Source of the DNA: a virus
Reading direction: 5' to 3' (one strand)
DNA length: 41,252 bases
Virus record (IMG/VR): IMGVR_UViG_3300032205_000008
Location: 1-41,252 of that record
Shown here in pieces: positions 1-9,119 of the stretch (position 1 is its first letter; every line of letters starts with the position of its first letter). The notes beneath the pieces were generated by a model, which saw nothing but the letters and a program-made list of their open reading frames with translations, was not told the origin of the DNA and did not search any database. A program made the translations under genes and the position numbers.

Positions 1-64
1 CATCGACGCCTGGATGACGGTCGACGGGCCGCAACAGGGCGCGCCGCCGCAGGGGCCAGGGTGA
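1..64 (+). CDS. 3' end of P22 gp10-like tail accessory factor (joins 39826-41252)
   Basis: These bases encode the last residues of the protein that starts at 39826 and runs off the right edge. The 27-bp overlap between the two window ends keeps the frame, and the stop TGA is at 62-64. The joined protein would be 487 residues. The stop overlaps the GTG start of the next gene. See the entry at 39826 for function. Confidence 0.85.
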   Translation, partial: IDAWMTVDGPQQGAPPQGPG

Positions 65-552
65 GCGTCCTTGCGGCGCCGCCCCTGCAAACCTCGCTGG
101 TGGAGGTGGCCGGGGAACGCCCGGCGCAAACGTACCTGATTACCCGAGTCTGGAACCAATGGCTGTTGTCTCTCACGAACCGACTTCAGAGCGCCGCGAC
201 CATCCTGAAGGTCGATCACATCACGACGCCGCAGAGCGCGTCGTTGCCGCCGACCAGCTTCCCGCTGGCGCTGGCGGCGGGCCTCTTCCGGGTGTCGTGG
301 TACGCCCGCGTCGTGCAGACGGCGACGACGAGCAGCTCGCTCGTCGTCACGATCGGCTTCACCGACGGCGGCGTGGGGTGTCAGCAGAGCGGCCCGGCGA
401 TGACCGGCAACACCCTGACGACAACGCAGAGCGGCAGCGTGCTGGTGCAGAGCGATCAGGCGACGGCGCTCACGTACGCGACGACGTACAGCAGCACGGG
501 GGCGACCCCGATGAAATACACCCTCACCGTCATGCTCGAACAGGTGGGGTAA
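61..552 (+). CDS. Beta-rich virion-associated protein, unknown
   Basis: The gene encodes 163 residues and starts with GTG, which overlaps the stop of the gp10-like gene (GTGA), so the two are probably translationally coupled. The protein is rich in Ser, Thr, Val and Gly with alternating hydrophobic residues, as in beta-sandwich phage structural proteins. No catalytic motif, signal peptide or membrane segment is visible. In P22 the genes after gp10 encode the tail needle and then the ejection proteins, so position suggests a tail-tip or decoration role. That is inference. I do not recognise the family. Confidence 0.75.
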   Translation: MSVLAAPPLQTSLVEVAGERPAQTYLITRVWNQWLLSLTNRLQSAATILKVDHITTPQSASLPPTSFPLALAAGLFRVSWYARVVQTATTSSSLVVTIGFTDGGVGCQQSGPAMTGNTLTTTQSGSVLVQSDQATALTYATTYSSTGATPMKYTLTVMLEQVG

Positions 553-569
553 TCATCCGCGACGGGACG

Positions 570-986
570 ATGGCCGATCTCGACGCGATCGTGGCGATGG
601 GCCAACGTTTCCGGCAGAGCACCGGCTATCAGGCGCTCATCCCGGAGAACCTGCCGCAGATGCGCCACCTCGCCGCGGCGCTCATCGACCGGCCGGGCGG
701 CGTGGTGCTCGTCGCCGATCGGGCGGGCACGCTCTGCGGCCTGCTCGGCCTGCTCGTCTATCCGCACTACCTCAGTGGGGAAATGGTGGGCGGCGAACTC
801 TTCTGGTGGGTCAATCCCGAGGCGCGCGGCATCGGCCTGCGCCTCTTGCGCCACGCCGAAATGTTCGCCCGCGCCCACGGCGCCGCCGCGATCCAGATGA
901 TCGCGCCGACGCCGGAGGTGGAAGCGCTCTATACGCGCCTCGGCTATCAGCCGGTCGAACGGCTCTATCAGCGGAGGCTCGCGTGA
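570..986 (+). CDS. GNAT-family N-acetyltransferase
   Basis: This 138-residue protein fits a compact GNAT acetyltransferase, which transfers acetyl from acetyl-CoA to an amine. The N-terminal helix (MADLDAIVAMGQRF) is typical, and motif A reads NPEARGIGLRLL near residues 82-92, with the RGIG loop expected to hold the CoA pyrophosphate. The final strand (YTRLGYQPVERLYQ) is also characteristic. The start is uncertain: family members normally begin a few residues earlier, and the sense reading continues upstream to the stop of the previous gene (550-552), but ATG 570 is the first standard start there. The substrate is unknown. It sits between structural genes and overlaps the oxygenase gene by GTGA, so the two may act together on virion or host components. 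Confidence 0.85.
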   Translation: MADLDAIVAMGQRFRQSTGYQALIPENLPQMRHLAAALIDRPGGVVLVADRAGTLCGLLGLLVYPHYLSGEMVGGELFWWVNPEARGIGLRLLRHAEMFARAHGAAAIQMIAPTPEVEALYTRLGYQPVERLYQRRLA

Positions 987-1651
987 TCGCCGTGGAGACG
1001 CTCGACGCGCGCCACGCCGCGCTCGTGGCGCAGGCGGCGCGCGGCGAGGCGCAGCCGCTCGGACACGCCCTCGACGGCGAGCCCCGGCTCTTCGTCTATG
1101 ACGGCGTGCTGCCCGATCCGGAGGCGTACCGGCGCTGGGCGCTCAGCCTCCCGTACACCAGTCTCACCGTGGGCGCGGCGACCTTTCACGGCATGGCCTC
1201 GTGCGACGACACCGCGCTCGCCGATCTGATTCAGCAGGCGCATCCACGCACCGTGCCCGGCGTGACGCTCTTTCGGCGCAGCCCGGCCGGGCAAGTCGAA
1301 CCGTCCTTCATTCACACCGACCGCGATATGGGCGACTGGACCGGGATTCTCTATCTCACGCCGGATCCGCCGGAGGCTGACGGAACCGTCTTCTATCGCC
1401 ACCGGGGCACGGGCGCGTATGGGAGTCAGGCCGAGGATGCGGCGAGCGTGCGCCAGGAGTGGCAGGACTGGCGCGACGAGACGCAGTGGGCGCCATGGAC
1501 GCGGGTCGCCGCGCGCTTCAACCGGCTGGTGCTCTTTCCGGCGCCGCTCTTTCATGCGCGGGCGATTCCCGAGAACTACGGCACGGGGGACGACGCGCGC
1601 CTGATTCAACTCGTCTTCGGGACCGGCCCGCTTGAGGAGGCACCGCTATGA
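983..1651 (+). CDS. 2-oxoglutarate/Fe(II)-dependent oxygenase-like protein
   Basis: This 222-residue protein carries the facial triad of Fe(II)/2OG dioxygenases. An HxD pair sits in FIHTDRDMGDWTG (H111, D113), a distal His in FPAPLFHAR (H191), and a basic residue suited to 2OG binding in ARLIQLVFG (R206). Proteins of this fold hydroxylate proteins, small molecules or nucleic-acid bases; the substrate cannot be read here. It begins with GTG overlapping the GNAT stop, and its own stop overlaps the ATG of the next gene, so it is embedded in the tail and ejection operon. A role in modifying a virion protein is possible but unproven. Confidence 0.8.
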   Translation: MIAVETLDARHAALVAQAARGEAQPLGHALDGEPRLFVYDGVLPDPEAYRRWALSLPYTSLTVGAATFHGMASCDDTALADLIQQAHPRTVPGVTLFRRSPAGQVEPSFIHTDRDMGDWTGILYLTPDPPEADGTVFYRHRGTGAYGSQAEDAASVRQEWQDWRDETQWAPWTRVAARFNRLVLFPAPLFHARAIPENYGTGDDARLIQLVFGTGPLEEAPL

Positions 1652-2457
1652 GTGTCGCGACCGCCGGAACGGCCATCGCGATCGCGACGGGGGTGGGGAC
1701 CGCCGCCGCCTCGATGTATGGCGCGAGTAAAGCCGCGGGTGCTTCAGAACGCGCGACCACTCTGCAGACGAGCGCCGCGCAGCAAGCCGCGCTCATTAAA
1801 GCCAAGAGTGACGCCGAAGCCCTCGCCTGGGAGAAGCAGCAGGCCGCGATCCAGCAACAGAACTTCAACGCCACGCAGCGCGCGAACTACGACCAGTGGG
1901 CGGCGCGGGAAAACCGCATGAGCAGCCTCGGCGGGCTCGTCGGCCTCCCGGCGCGCAACATCCCGGCCTACATGCAAAGTACTGCGGTCGTGCCGACCGG
2001 TACCGGCCAGACCGGCACGTCCGGAGCGCCCGCGGCGCTGCCAGACGGCGCGCCTGGGACCGCTCCGGGCGCCGCCCCGGCAGGCGCGGCGCCGGGTGGG
2101 GCGCCGCCGCCTGCCGCGGCGAGCGCAGGCGCGCCCGCGGTGAGCGCCGATCGGGGCGATATCGGGACGCAAGTCTCGAATTACTTCAAAGCGCGCGGCG
2201 TCTCCGATGCCGAAACGCCGTACTGGGTCCAGAAGTGGGCCGAGTTTGGCGCCAAGGATCCGGCGTACTTCAATCAGCGCTTGGCCCAGGCCGACATCTT
2301 CGGCGGCGGCGCCGGATCCGCCGCCGCGCCGCGCCCGGGCACGCCCAGCCCCGTCCCGTCCCCGTACACGCTCGGATCCCTCGCGGCGCCGTATGCGCCG
2401 CGGACGCCCGCGCTCGCGGCGCCGACCATCCGGACGCCGTATCCTCCGCTGCGGTGA
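1648..2457 (+). CDS. Internal virion (ejection-type) protein, Ala/Pro/Gly-rich
   Basis: The gene encodes 269 residues. The N-terminus is a hydrophobic, glycine-rich stretch (about residues 5-30), followed by a helical Gln/Ala-rich segment (about 35-90) that includes KQQAAIQQQNFN. Next come a long low-complexity Pro/Gly/Ala linker and a short ordered block near YWVQKWAEFGAKDPAYFNQR. This layout and the place after the tail genes match podoviral proteins packed in the capsid and ejected with DNA, such as the P22 gp7/gp20/gp16 group. The match is by architecture and context, not strong sequence identity. The start overlaps the preceding stop (ATGA). Confidence 0.7.
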   Translation: MSVATAGTAIAIATGVGTAAASMYGASKAAGASERATTLQTSAAQQAALIKAKSDAEALAWEKQQAAIQQQNFNATQRANYDQWAARENRMSSLGGLVGLPARNIPAYMQSTAVVPTGTGQTGTSGAPAALPDGAPGTAPGAAPAGAAPGGAPPPAAASAGAPAVSADRGDIGTQVSNYFKARGVSDAETPYWVQKWAEFGAKDPAYFNQRLAQADIFGGGAGSAAAPRPGTPSPVPSPYTLGSLAAPYAPRTPALAAPTIRTPYPPLR

Positions 2458-2466
2458 GGTGATCTC

Positions 2467-3405
2467 ATGGCGGTCATGTTCTCCTCGCCGACCAATACCT
2501 GGACGCCCGATCTGCCCGGCAAGACGGCGGCGTCGACCGGCCAGACGATTGACTACTCGGGCGGCGTCACGAGCTATCCGACCACAGGCGGCTCCGTCGT
2601 CATGGACGATCAGGGCCGCTACTGGTACATGTCCAGCGACCCGCGCTATGGCTACGCGCTCATCGCGCAAGGCTATGGCCCAGGCGAGACGCCGCCGGGC
2701 ACCAGCGATCAGACGCCGCCTCCCGCCGCAGGCCCGCCGCCCTCCGGCGGCGACGGCGGCGGGGGCGGCGGCTTCGGCGACATTCCCGCCGGGAGCCTGA
2801 CCGAGCGCTACGGCGGCACCTTCACGCCGCCGCCGCCCGTCAATCTCGGTGGCCCGGCAGGGATTCCCTACGTCCCGCAGACGCCGGTCTTCTCGCATCC
2901 GCAGTACACGCCGCCGCCCGCGTTCAACTTCCCGCAGTTCAATCTGCCGAACTGGGAAGAAGTCCTCCAGGATCCCGGCTATGTCTTCCGGCTCGGGCAG
3001 GGGAAACAGGCGCTTGAACAATCAGCGGCGGCGCGCGGCGTCCTCAACTCCGGCGGCACGCTCGGCGACGTCCTGAAGTTTGGCCAGGACTACGCCACGC
3101 AGGAATACGGGAACGTGTTTCAGCGCGACCTCCAGAAGTACCTCACCAACCGGGATACCGCGCTCCAGACCTACGGCACCAACTACGGGTCGCAGTACAT
3201 GGACCCGTACAAGCTGAATTACCAGGCCGCGCAGGACGAGTTTGCGCCGCAGATGACTGCCTATCAGACGCAGGCCCAGGCCGGGCAGCGGCAAAATGAG
3301 TTGGATTACTCCAACGCGTGGCAGCGGTATCTCCAGGATTACAACCAGTTCCGCAACTGGCAGAACGATACCTGGGACAAGGTGTCGTTCGCGGCCGGAG
3401 CCTAG
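2467..3405 (+). CDS. Internal virion / DNA-transfer protein
   Basis: This 312-residue protein has a disordered Pro/Gly-rich N-terminal half and a conserved C-terminal half. The signature DPGYVFRLGQGKQALEQSAA, then ARGVLNSGGTLGDVLKFGQD and an ATQEYGNVFQRDL helix, is widespread in podoviral proteins annotated as DNA transfer or internal virion proteins. The C-terminus is Gln/Asn/Tyr-rich and helical. It lies 9 bp after the previous gene and 2 bp before the next, as part of a four-gene ejection block. Confidence 0.78.
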   Translation: MAVMFSSPTNTWTPDLPGKTAASTGQTIDYSGGVTSYPTTGGSVVMDDQGRYWYMSSDPRYGYALIAQGYGPGETPPGTSDQTPPPAAGPPPSGGDGGGGGGFGDIPAGSLTERYGGTFTPPPPVNLGGPAGIPYVPQTPVFSHPQYTPPPAFNFPQFNLPNWEEVLQDPGYVFRLGQGKQALEQSAAARGVLNSGGTLGDVLKFGQDYATQEYGNVFQRDLQKYLTNRDTALQTYGTNYGSQYMDPYKLNYQAAQDEFAPQMTAYQTQAQAGQRQNELDYSNAWQRYLQDYNQFRNWQNDTWDKVSFAAGA

Positions 3406-3407
3406 TC

Positions 3408-5099
3408 ATGCCGCCGTTCCAGTATCAACAGTACGTCAACCCCTACGTCGGCACGATCGGGCAACTGATCGCGCGGCAGGGCGACACCCAGGCCGAGGCG
3501 CTCACCGCGACGGCGCAGGCGCAGGCGCAGGCGGCGCAGACCTCGGGACAAATCTGGGGACAAGCGATCGGCGGGATCGCGCGGTCGCTTGGCGGCATTC
3601 CCGGCGACATCACCGCGGCGCGGCGCGCCGCCGTCGAGGAGAAGCGCGCCGCCTCGCAAGCGCAACTCGATCAGATGAAGCTGCAGCAGGAGCGGTTCAA
3701 CTTACAGAAAGGGCAGCGGGAGCAGGAAGAGATCGCGCGGGCCGAACAGGTGTATGCCGCCGCCAGCGCCACGCGGCCAGACGGATCGGTGACGGTCGAC
3801 CCGGCGCAACTCGATGCGGCACTCGCGCAGGTGAACGTCAGCCCGGATAAGCGCGCGAAATACGTGGGCTACGCCGAGACGATGCGGACCACGATGGATA
3901 AGTTCAAAGAGGATCGCGCCAACCATCTGGGCGACGTCGCCCAAGGTGCGATTGAAGCGGACGCGCCGCTGCCCGTCGTGCTCGCGTCGGCCAGATTCGC
4001 GCAGCAGGCCGGGCTCCTCACGAAGGATCAGTACGACGCCTTCGCGCAGATGGCCACGGAGGCGCCGGATCTGAAGCAACTCCTGACGACCGTCCGGAAT
4101 AACGCGCCGAAGTACATGAATGAGAAGCCGGTGTTTGCGCCGCAGGGCTCGCCGGGCTTTCTCAGAGGCCCGACCTTTAGTTCGATCGAGCCACGGGCGA
4201 AGCCGAAGCCAGAGACCAATGCGGTCTACCGCGATGACCAGGGCATCGAGCATCCCGTCGTCTTCGATGAATCCTCCGGGAAATATCTCTATAACGGCCA
4301 GGATGTCTCGACACAAATCACGCGTCCGTCGCCGCCGCCGACGAAGGACACGGGCGCCGAACTGGACGCGAACTATGAGCGGCTGCACGCGAAAGAACTC
4401 CGGGGCGAGCCCCTCACCGAGTTAGAGAAAAGCCAACTCAAATCCTATGCGGATCGGAAAACGCTCGGGACGCGGACCACGTTCAATTTGAATCAGCCGG
4501 GGCGCGAGGATGCCGCTGCGGCGCGGAAGGCGCAACAAGAGCAGATCCGCGCCGATCGGTCGTACACCGAATCCAAGAACGATCTCGAACAGTTGACCAA
4601 GCCGGTGCGCGATCGCTCCGAACGCTTCGCCCGGTTTGCTGAAACCGTCAAAGCGGGCGGCCCGGTCGCCGATGCCGTACTCGCGCCGGAACTCCTGAGT
4701 ATCACCTCGGGCGGGATGGGCTCAGGCCTCCGCATGTCCGAAGCCGAGATCGGCCGCATTCTCGGCAGCACCAGCGCCTGGGGCGATCTGCTGAAGGCGG
4801 CCAGCCGGTTCAACCCGAACGAGTCGCAGACGATGCAACTCACGCCGACGCAGCGCGCCTCGATGAACAAGCTCGTGTCGGCGATTGCCGAGAAATCCCA
4901 GCAACAGTTCGCGATTTTGCAGCAGGCGCGGCAGGATCTCCTCGATGCGGGCGACGACGTGGCAGCCCATCGGCGCATCATGGCCGACACGAAAACCAGG
5001 ATCGAAGAGGTGCTGAATCCGAGCGCGCAGCGGCAGAGTGGCGCGCCGCGCCTACCGGCGGCGCGGGCCGCGCTGGTGAATCCGTTCCCGGAGAAGTGA
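3408..5099 (+). CDS. Internal virion / ejection protein, coiled-coil rich
   Basis: I take ATG 3408, just after the preceding stop, which gives 563 residues; the frame stays open further upstream but overlaps the previous gene. The protein is largely helical and Gln/Ala/Glu-rich, with a probable coiled coil near residues 65-120. A C-terminal helical block around LLSITSGGMGSGLRMSEAEI is a pattern seen in phage proteins of this operon position. No enzymatic motif is visible. Size, composition and order support a protein co-ejected with DNA. Confidence 0.72.
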   Translation: MPPFQYQQYVNPYVGTIGQLIARQGDTQAEALTATAQAQAQAAQTSGQIWGQAIGGIARSLGGIPGDITAARRAAVEEKRAASQAQLDQMKLQQERFNLQKGQREQEEIARAEQVYAAASATRPDGSVTVDPAQLDAALAQVNVSPDKRAKYVGYAETMRTTMDKFKEDRANHLGDVAQGAIEADAPLPVVLASARFAQQAGLLTKDQYDAFAQMATEAPDLKQLLTTVRNNAPKYMNEKPVFAPQGSPGFLRGPTFSSIEPRAKPKPETNAVYRDDQGIEHPVVFDESSGKYLYNGQDVSTQITRPSPPPTKDTGAELDANYERLHAKELRGEPLTELEKSQLKSYADRKTLGTRTTFNLNQPGREDAAAARKAQQEQIRADRSYTESKNDLEQLTKPVRDRSERFARFAETVKAGGPVADAVLAPELLSITSGGMGSGLRMSEAEIGRILGSTSAWGDLLKAASRFNPNESQTMQLTPTQRASMNKLVSAIAEKSQQQFAILQQARQDLLDAGDDVAAHRRIMADTKTRIEEVLNPSAQRQSGAPRLPAARAALVNPFPEK

Positions 5100-7307
5100 G
5101 TGCCTGACGATCCCGTCGCGCAACTCTTGCGGGGCGCCACGACGACGGACGACGTCCGTCACGTGGCGTGGAACGCGTATTACGGCGCGCAGGACGAGAC
5201 CGATCTGGCGTCGAAAATCCAAGGGCTCAACCTGCCGACGGCCGTCAAGGCGAAGCTCTGGGATTTGAAGCACGCTGAGCAACCGCCTGAGACGGCGGCG
5301 CCGCCGCAGGAGCAGGAGCGCCAGCCCGACGCGGTGAGTCCCGAAGGGCAACCCATCTTCCGCGGCGAGAACGCCCCGATCGAACCGAACACGCTCGGCA
5401 CGCTCGCGGCGCACGCGGTCCCGTATTTCAATCCGGTCCAGGTCGCTAAGGGGTTGTATGGATTGCTCCCGCTGCCGAAGGCCGTCGGGGGCAGCGGCTA
5501 CGATAATCCCCTCAACCCGCTGCACATGTCCGACCAGCAGCAGGCGCTCCGGCAATCGGCCGATGCGGACTACAAGCGCGGACACAAGGCGCTCGCCGCG
5601 GCCAAGATCATGGCGGCGGAAGTCCCACTATTGGGGCCGATGGTAGCGCCCCTCGCCGAGCACCTCGACCGCGGCGAGTACATGGCGACGCTTGGCGAAC
5701 TGGTGGGGATGGGCGGCAGCGCCTATCTCTTTCCGAAGATCGCCCGCGGCGCGACCAGTCTCACGAACAAGATGCTGCCGAGCATCCCAGCGACGGCGCC
5801 GCTCGACCCTGCGGTCGGCGGCGCGATGAATTTGATGCGGCAGGAAGGCGTCCCGGTCACCGCTGGCCCGGCAACGGGCCATCCCTACGTCGCGGGCGCC
5901 CAGGAATTTCTGGAGAACACGTTAGGTGGCAGCATCCGGGCGCGGCAAACGGCGACCGCGACCCGTGAGGCGATGGCGAAACTTTCGACCAAACTCTCCG
6001 ATCAGGTCGCGCAGGGGGCCATGACGCCGCAGGCCGCCGGAGAAGCGCTGCAGCAAGCCGCCGAAGACCTCATGCAGAAGCATCACGCCGAAGCGAACAC
6101 GCACTACGACCGGATGCGGCAACTCGCCAACGACCCCGCGAACGTCGTACAGGTTCCCGTCCCCGGCAGCGGGCAACCGGCATCCGTCCACGCCGGGACC
6201 GGCGTCGTCACGCCCGCCACGCCGCCGACGACGCAACCAATGGCGCTGCCGGTCGATATGCAGGCGACGCAGCAACTGGCCGCGCCGATTCGCGATCAAC
6301 TGCTCGCCGCGTCGAAGGGCGCGCTCTTGACGGGCGACCGCGCCCAGGCGCTGCAGACGCTGAACAGGCTCCTCGACACGATGGGCCGCTATGTGTCCCT
6401 CGATGACGCGGGCGAGATCCGCACCGCGCTCATGGATCTGGGGCGGCCCGATCGGCCCGTCGGCGGGCTGATTGCGGAAAGCCGCACCGCAGGCGAAGGG
6501 ATTGCCGCCTCGGTGGCGGCCTCGGTTGAGGACGCGATCCAGCAGACGATGCAGAACGCGCCCGCGCACAGTCAGGCGATCCAGGACGCGATGCAGGCCG
6601 GGCGCGACGCGACGAAGCGCAAGATCGTGGCGCGCGACATCCGGGACATCATGCGCGATGAGCCCGTCGGCGCGATGGAGCAAGCGACCCGGCCCGCCGA
6701 TCGCGGCCTCAACTACCTGAAAGAGTTACAGGCCATCGTCCCGGCCGCGATGCCGAAACTTGGCCGCGCCGTGCTCGATAACCTGATGGACGCGAAGAGC
6801 ACGGGCGAACTCTCGTGGCAGTCACGCCTCACGAAATGGAAGGCGCTCGGGCCGGAGACCAAGAATCTCCTCTTTGGTCCGACCGCGCCCGACCTCGACA
6901 AGATGTTTCTGGCCGGGCAAAAGCTCGAAGAAACCATCAATAAAAGCAAGTCGGCGCTCGTCGGCATCAAGGCCTTTGAATTGGCCTCCGGCGGCGCGAT
7001 GGCGCTAAAGGCCTTGACGAATCCGTCGTACGCGTTGCTCGGGCTCGCCGAGGTCTTGACCACCTACGGCGGGACGGCGCTCCTGCACAACCCGGCCGTC
7101 GTGGATGCGCTCACCAACGGGATGCAACTGAGTCTCCGGCCCGGCCCCGTCGCCGCGACGGCGCAACGCGCCGCGCTCGCGAATGTCGTCGCGCAGGGCA
7201 TGAAGCTGACGCAGGATCCGTCGCTCTCCGACGAGCAACGGCAGGCGATTGTGACCGCGCTCCGGAACACCACGGCGGCAGGCGCGACGCCGCAGGAGAC
7301 ACAGTAA
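5100..7307 (+). CDS. Large internal virion / ejection protein
   Basis: The gene encodes 735 residues and starts with GTG directly abutting the stop of the previous gene. A hydrophobic patch rich in Gly and Ala occurs near residues 170-230 (around EVPLLGPMVAPLAEHLDRG and ELVGMGGSAYLF), and a second apolar helix near 625-660 (ASGGAMALKAL and LLGLAEVLTTYGGTALL). The remainder is helical. Large, mostly helical proteins with internal membrane-active helices are typical of podoviral ejection proteins that form the trans-envelope channel. I see no lytic transglycosylase motif, so cell-wall cleavage is not supported. Confidence 0.7.
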   Translation: MPDDPVAQLLRGATTTDDVRHVAWNAYYGAQDETDLASKIQGLNLPTAVKAKLWDLKHAEQPPETAAPPQEQERQPDAVSPEGQPIFRGENAPIEPNTLGTLAAHAVPYFNPVQVAKGLYGLLPLPKAVGGSGYDNPLNPLHMSDQQQALRQSADADYKRGHKALAAAKIMAAEVPLLGPMVAPLAEHLDRGEYMATLGELVGMGGSAYLFPKIARGATSLTNKMLPSIPATAPLDPAVGGAMNLMRQEGVPVTAGPATGHPYVAGAQEFLENTLGGSIRARQTATATREAMAKLSTKLSDQVAQGAMTPQAAGEALQQAAEDLMQKHHAEANTHYDRMRQLANDPANVVQVPVPGSGQPASVHAGTGVVTPATPPTTQPMALPVDMQATQQLAAPIRDQLLAASKGALLTGDRAQALQTLNRLLDTMGRYVSLDDAGEIRTALMDLGRPDRPVGGLIAESRTAGEGIAASVAASVEDAIQQTMQNAPAHSQAIQDAMQAGRDATKRKIVARDIRDIMRDEPVGAMEQATRPADRGLNYLKELQAIVPAAMPKLGRAVLDNLMDAKSTGELSWQSRLTKWKALGPETKNLLFGPTAPDLDKMFLAGQKLEETINKSKSALVGIKAFELASGGAMALKALTNPSYALLGLAEVLTTYGGTALLHNPAVVDALTNGMQLSLRPGPVAATAQRAALANVVAQGMKLTQDPSLSDEQRQAIVTALRNTTAAGATPQETQ

Positions 7308-8825
7308 ATGGCGCTCGGCACCCTCGCTCCGGCGGCCTATCAGACGGTGCTCGATGACGCGGGCCATCCGATCTCAGGCGCCCTCATCTGGACCTATCTC
7401 GCCGGGACGAGTACCCCGACACCGACCTGGACCGACGTTGGCCTGACGACCCCGAACACGAATCCAATCGTCGCCGATAGCGCCGGTCGCTGGAACGCGT
7501 ACCTCAGTCCCGGCGCCAGCTATAAGTTTGTCTTCCAGGACGCGGGGGGTGGCTCGATCCGCGTGGTCGATCCGGTCCCGTCGATCCCGACCTCCTCGGC
7601 CAACGTCGATGCGACCGGCGTGGCAGGCGAAGCCCTGACCGCCGGGCAAGTCGTCTATCTCTCGGACGGCTCGGGCGGCAAGACCGCGGGCTGGTGGTAC
7701 AAAGCCGACCCCGCGAATCCCTCTAGTTGCACGACGCCGCAGGTCGGCGTGGCGCCTTCGCCGATCGCAAGCGGCGCGACCGGCTCGATCCGGCTCCTCG
7801 GCGTCGTCGGCGGACTCTCCTCGCTCAGCATCGGCACGAGTTACTTCGTCGGCGCAGGCGGCGCCTTGACCGGCGCGCCTGCGGGCCTGCGCCGCCTGAT
7901 TGGCGTGGCCGATAGCGTCTCTTCGATTGTCGTCTCGCCGAATCCGCCGCTCGTCAAGGAGACACTCGCCTGGGCGAACGACTTCCGGCTCTCGCTCGCC
8001 ACCGGGACGCCGGTCCCGACGACCGACATCACGGGCGCCAACGCCACGATGGTCTATCTCACGCCGTACACCGGCAATCGCCTGGATGTCCCGGACGGGT
8101 CTGTGACCGTCAACCCGATTCGCTATATCGCGAGCGAACTCTCGCTGGCGGTCCCGGCGACGACGGCGACGATGTACGACATCTTTGCGTATGCCAACGG
8201 CGCCACGCCCGCGATTGAGTTACTGGCGTGGACGAACGACACGACCCGGGCGACGGCGATTGTGCGGAACGGCGGGCGCTGGGTCAAAAGTGGCGATGCG
8301 ACCCGGCTCTATCTCGGCTCAGTCCGCACCGGCAGCGTCAGCGGTCAGAGCGAAGACAGCGTGAGTAAGCGTTACCTGTGGAACCTCTATAACCCGGTGA
8401 CGCGGGCGCTCTCGCGCATCGAGGCGACCGCGTCGTGGAACTACTCGGTGGCGACGTGGCGGCAAGCGAATGCCTCCACGAGTAATCAGATCGAGATCGT
8501 CGTCGGGGTGGCGGAGCGCACGCTGACGCTGGGCCTGACGGTCTATGCCCAGAACTCGGCGGGCGGGCAACCCGTGGCTGTGGCGATCGGGCAGGATTCC
8601 ACGACGGCGCCGATGGGCCAACTCGTCGGCGGCTATCTCGCGACGATCACGGGCGGCGTCTCGTATGAGGTGACCGCCGCCGCCGCGGTCATGCCTGCGG
8701 TGGGGCGGCATTTTTATGCGTGGCTGGAGCAAGCCGTCGCCGGGACGACCACGACCTGGATCGGGACGTCCGCCGTCGCGGGGCTCCCGATCGTGAGCGG
8801 CCTACAGGGCCGCTTCGATGGGTGA
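7308..8825 (+). CDS. Tail fibre/tailspike with podoviral head-binding N-terminus
   Basis: The N-terminal 85 residues match the adaptor domain found at the start of many podoviral tailspikes: YQTVLDDAGHPISGALIWTY, then TPTPTWTDVGLTTPNTNPIV, then a turn of the form AGRWNAYLSPGASYKFVFQD. The remaining 420 residues are beta-rich, with repeated Val/Thr/Ser/Gly strands, and have no visible catalytic motif for a depolymerase. The protein should attach to the tail machine and recognise the host surface. The length (505) is modest for a tailspike. It starts at ATG 7308, right after the previous stop. The C-terminal domain is likely the host-range determinant. Confidence 0.85.
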   Translation: MALGTLAPAAYQTVLDDAGHPISGALIWTYLAGTSTPTPTWTDVGLTTPNTNPIVADSAGRWNAYLSPGASYKFVFQDAGGGSIRVVDPVPSIPTSSANVDATGVAGEALTAGQVVYLSDGSGGKTAGWWYKADPANPSSCTTPQVGVAPSPIASGATGSIRLLGVVGGLSSLSIGTSYFVGAGGALTGAPAGLRRLIGVADSVSSIVVSPNPPLVKETLAWANDFRLSLATGTPVPTTDITGANATMVYLTPYTGNRLDVPDGSVTVNPIRYIASELSLAVPATTATMYDIFAYANGATPAIELLAWTNDTTRATAIVRNGGRWVKSGDATRLYLGSVRTGSVSGQSEDSVSKRYLWNLYNPVTRALSRIEATASWNYSVATWRQANASTSNQIEIVVGVAERTLTLGLTVYAQNSAGGQPVAVAIGQDSTTAPMGQLVGGYLATITGGVSYEVTAAAAVMPAVGRHFYAWLEQAVAGTTTTWIGTSAVAGLPIVSGLQGRFDG

Positions 8826-8846
8826 ACACACATACAGAGGAGGCGT

Positions 8847-9119
8847 ATGACGATCGATCTCGTGCTCGCCGATCGGCCGATCTTTCTCGGGGAACCCGTC
8901 CGGTGGATCTCCGGCATCTACACCGACGAGGGGCTCGGCGAGCACCACGGCGTCAAGCTCGATAGCGGGCGCTGGCTGAGCGTGCAGCCGAACGGGACGT
9001 ACGAAGAGCGAGACGCGCCGCAAGGCCCGTACGAGTGGTTCACGATCGATGAGACGTGCAACGTCCTGCGCGTGACGCCGCGCTATGTGACGTTTGCGCT
9101 GGCGGTGCGCGAACCGTGA
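8847..9119 (+). CDS. Small protein after the tail fibre, unknown
   Basis: This 90-residue protein has a strong ribosome binding site (GAGGAGGCG ahead of ATG 8847). It is rich in Trp, Tyr and acidic residues and looks like a small beta-fold. There is no membrane segment or known motif. It sits between the tail fibre and a possible glycosidase-like protein, whose GTG start overlaps its stop. A fibre chaperone or accessory is possible, but position is the only support. Confidence 0.7.
   Translation: MTIDLVLADRPIFLGEPVRWISGIYTDEGLGEHHGVKLDSGRWLSVQPNGTYEERDAPQGPYEWFTIDETCNVLRVTPRYVTFALAVREP

Noticed and set aside
1-27. Biological terminal direct repeat of a T7-like genome
   Set aside because: 27 bp matches an assembly overlap and the gene across the junction is intact; physical ends must be found experimentally.
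1744-3021. Long open frame on the minus strand opposite two ejection-protein genes
   Set aside because: Arg-rich shadow of GC-rich coding DNA; no ribosome site or motif, and the plus-strand frames carry recognisable signatures.
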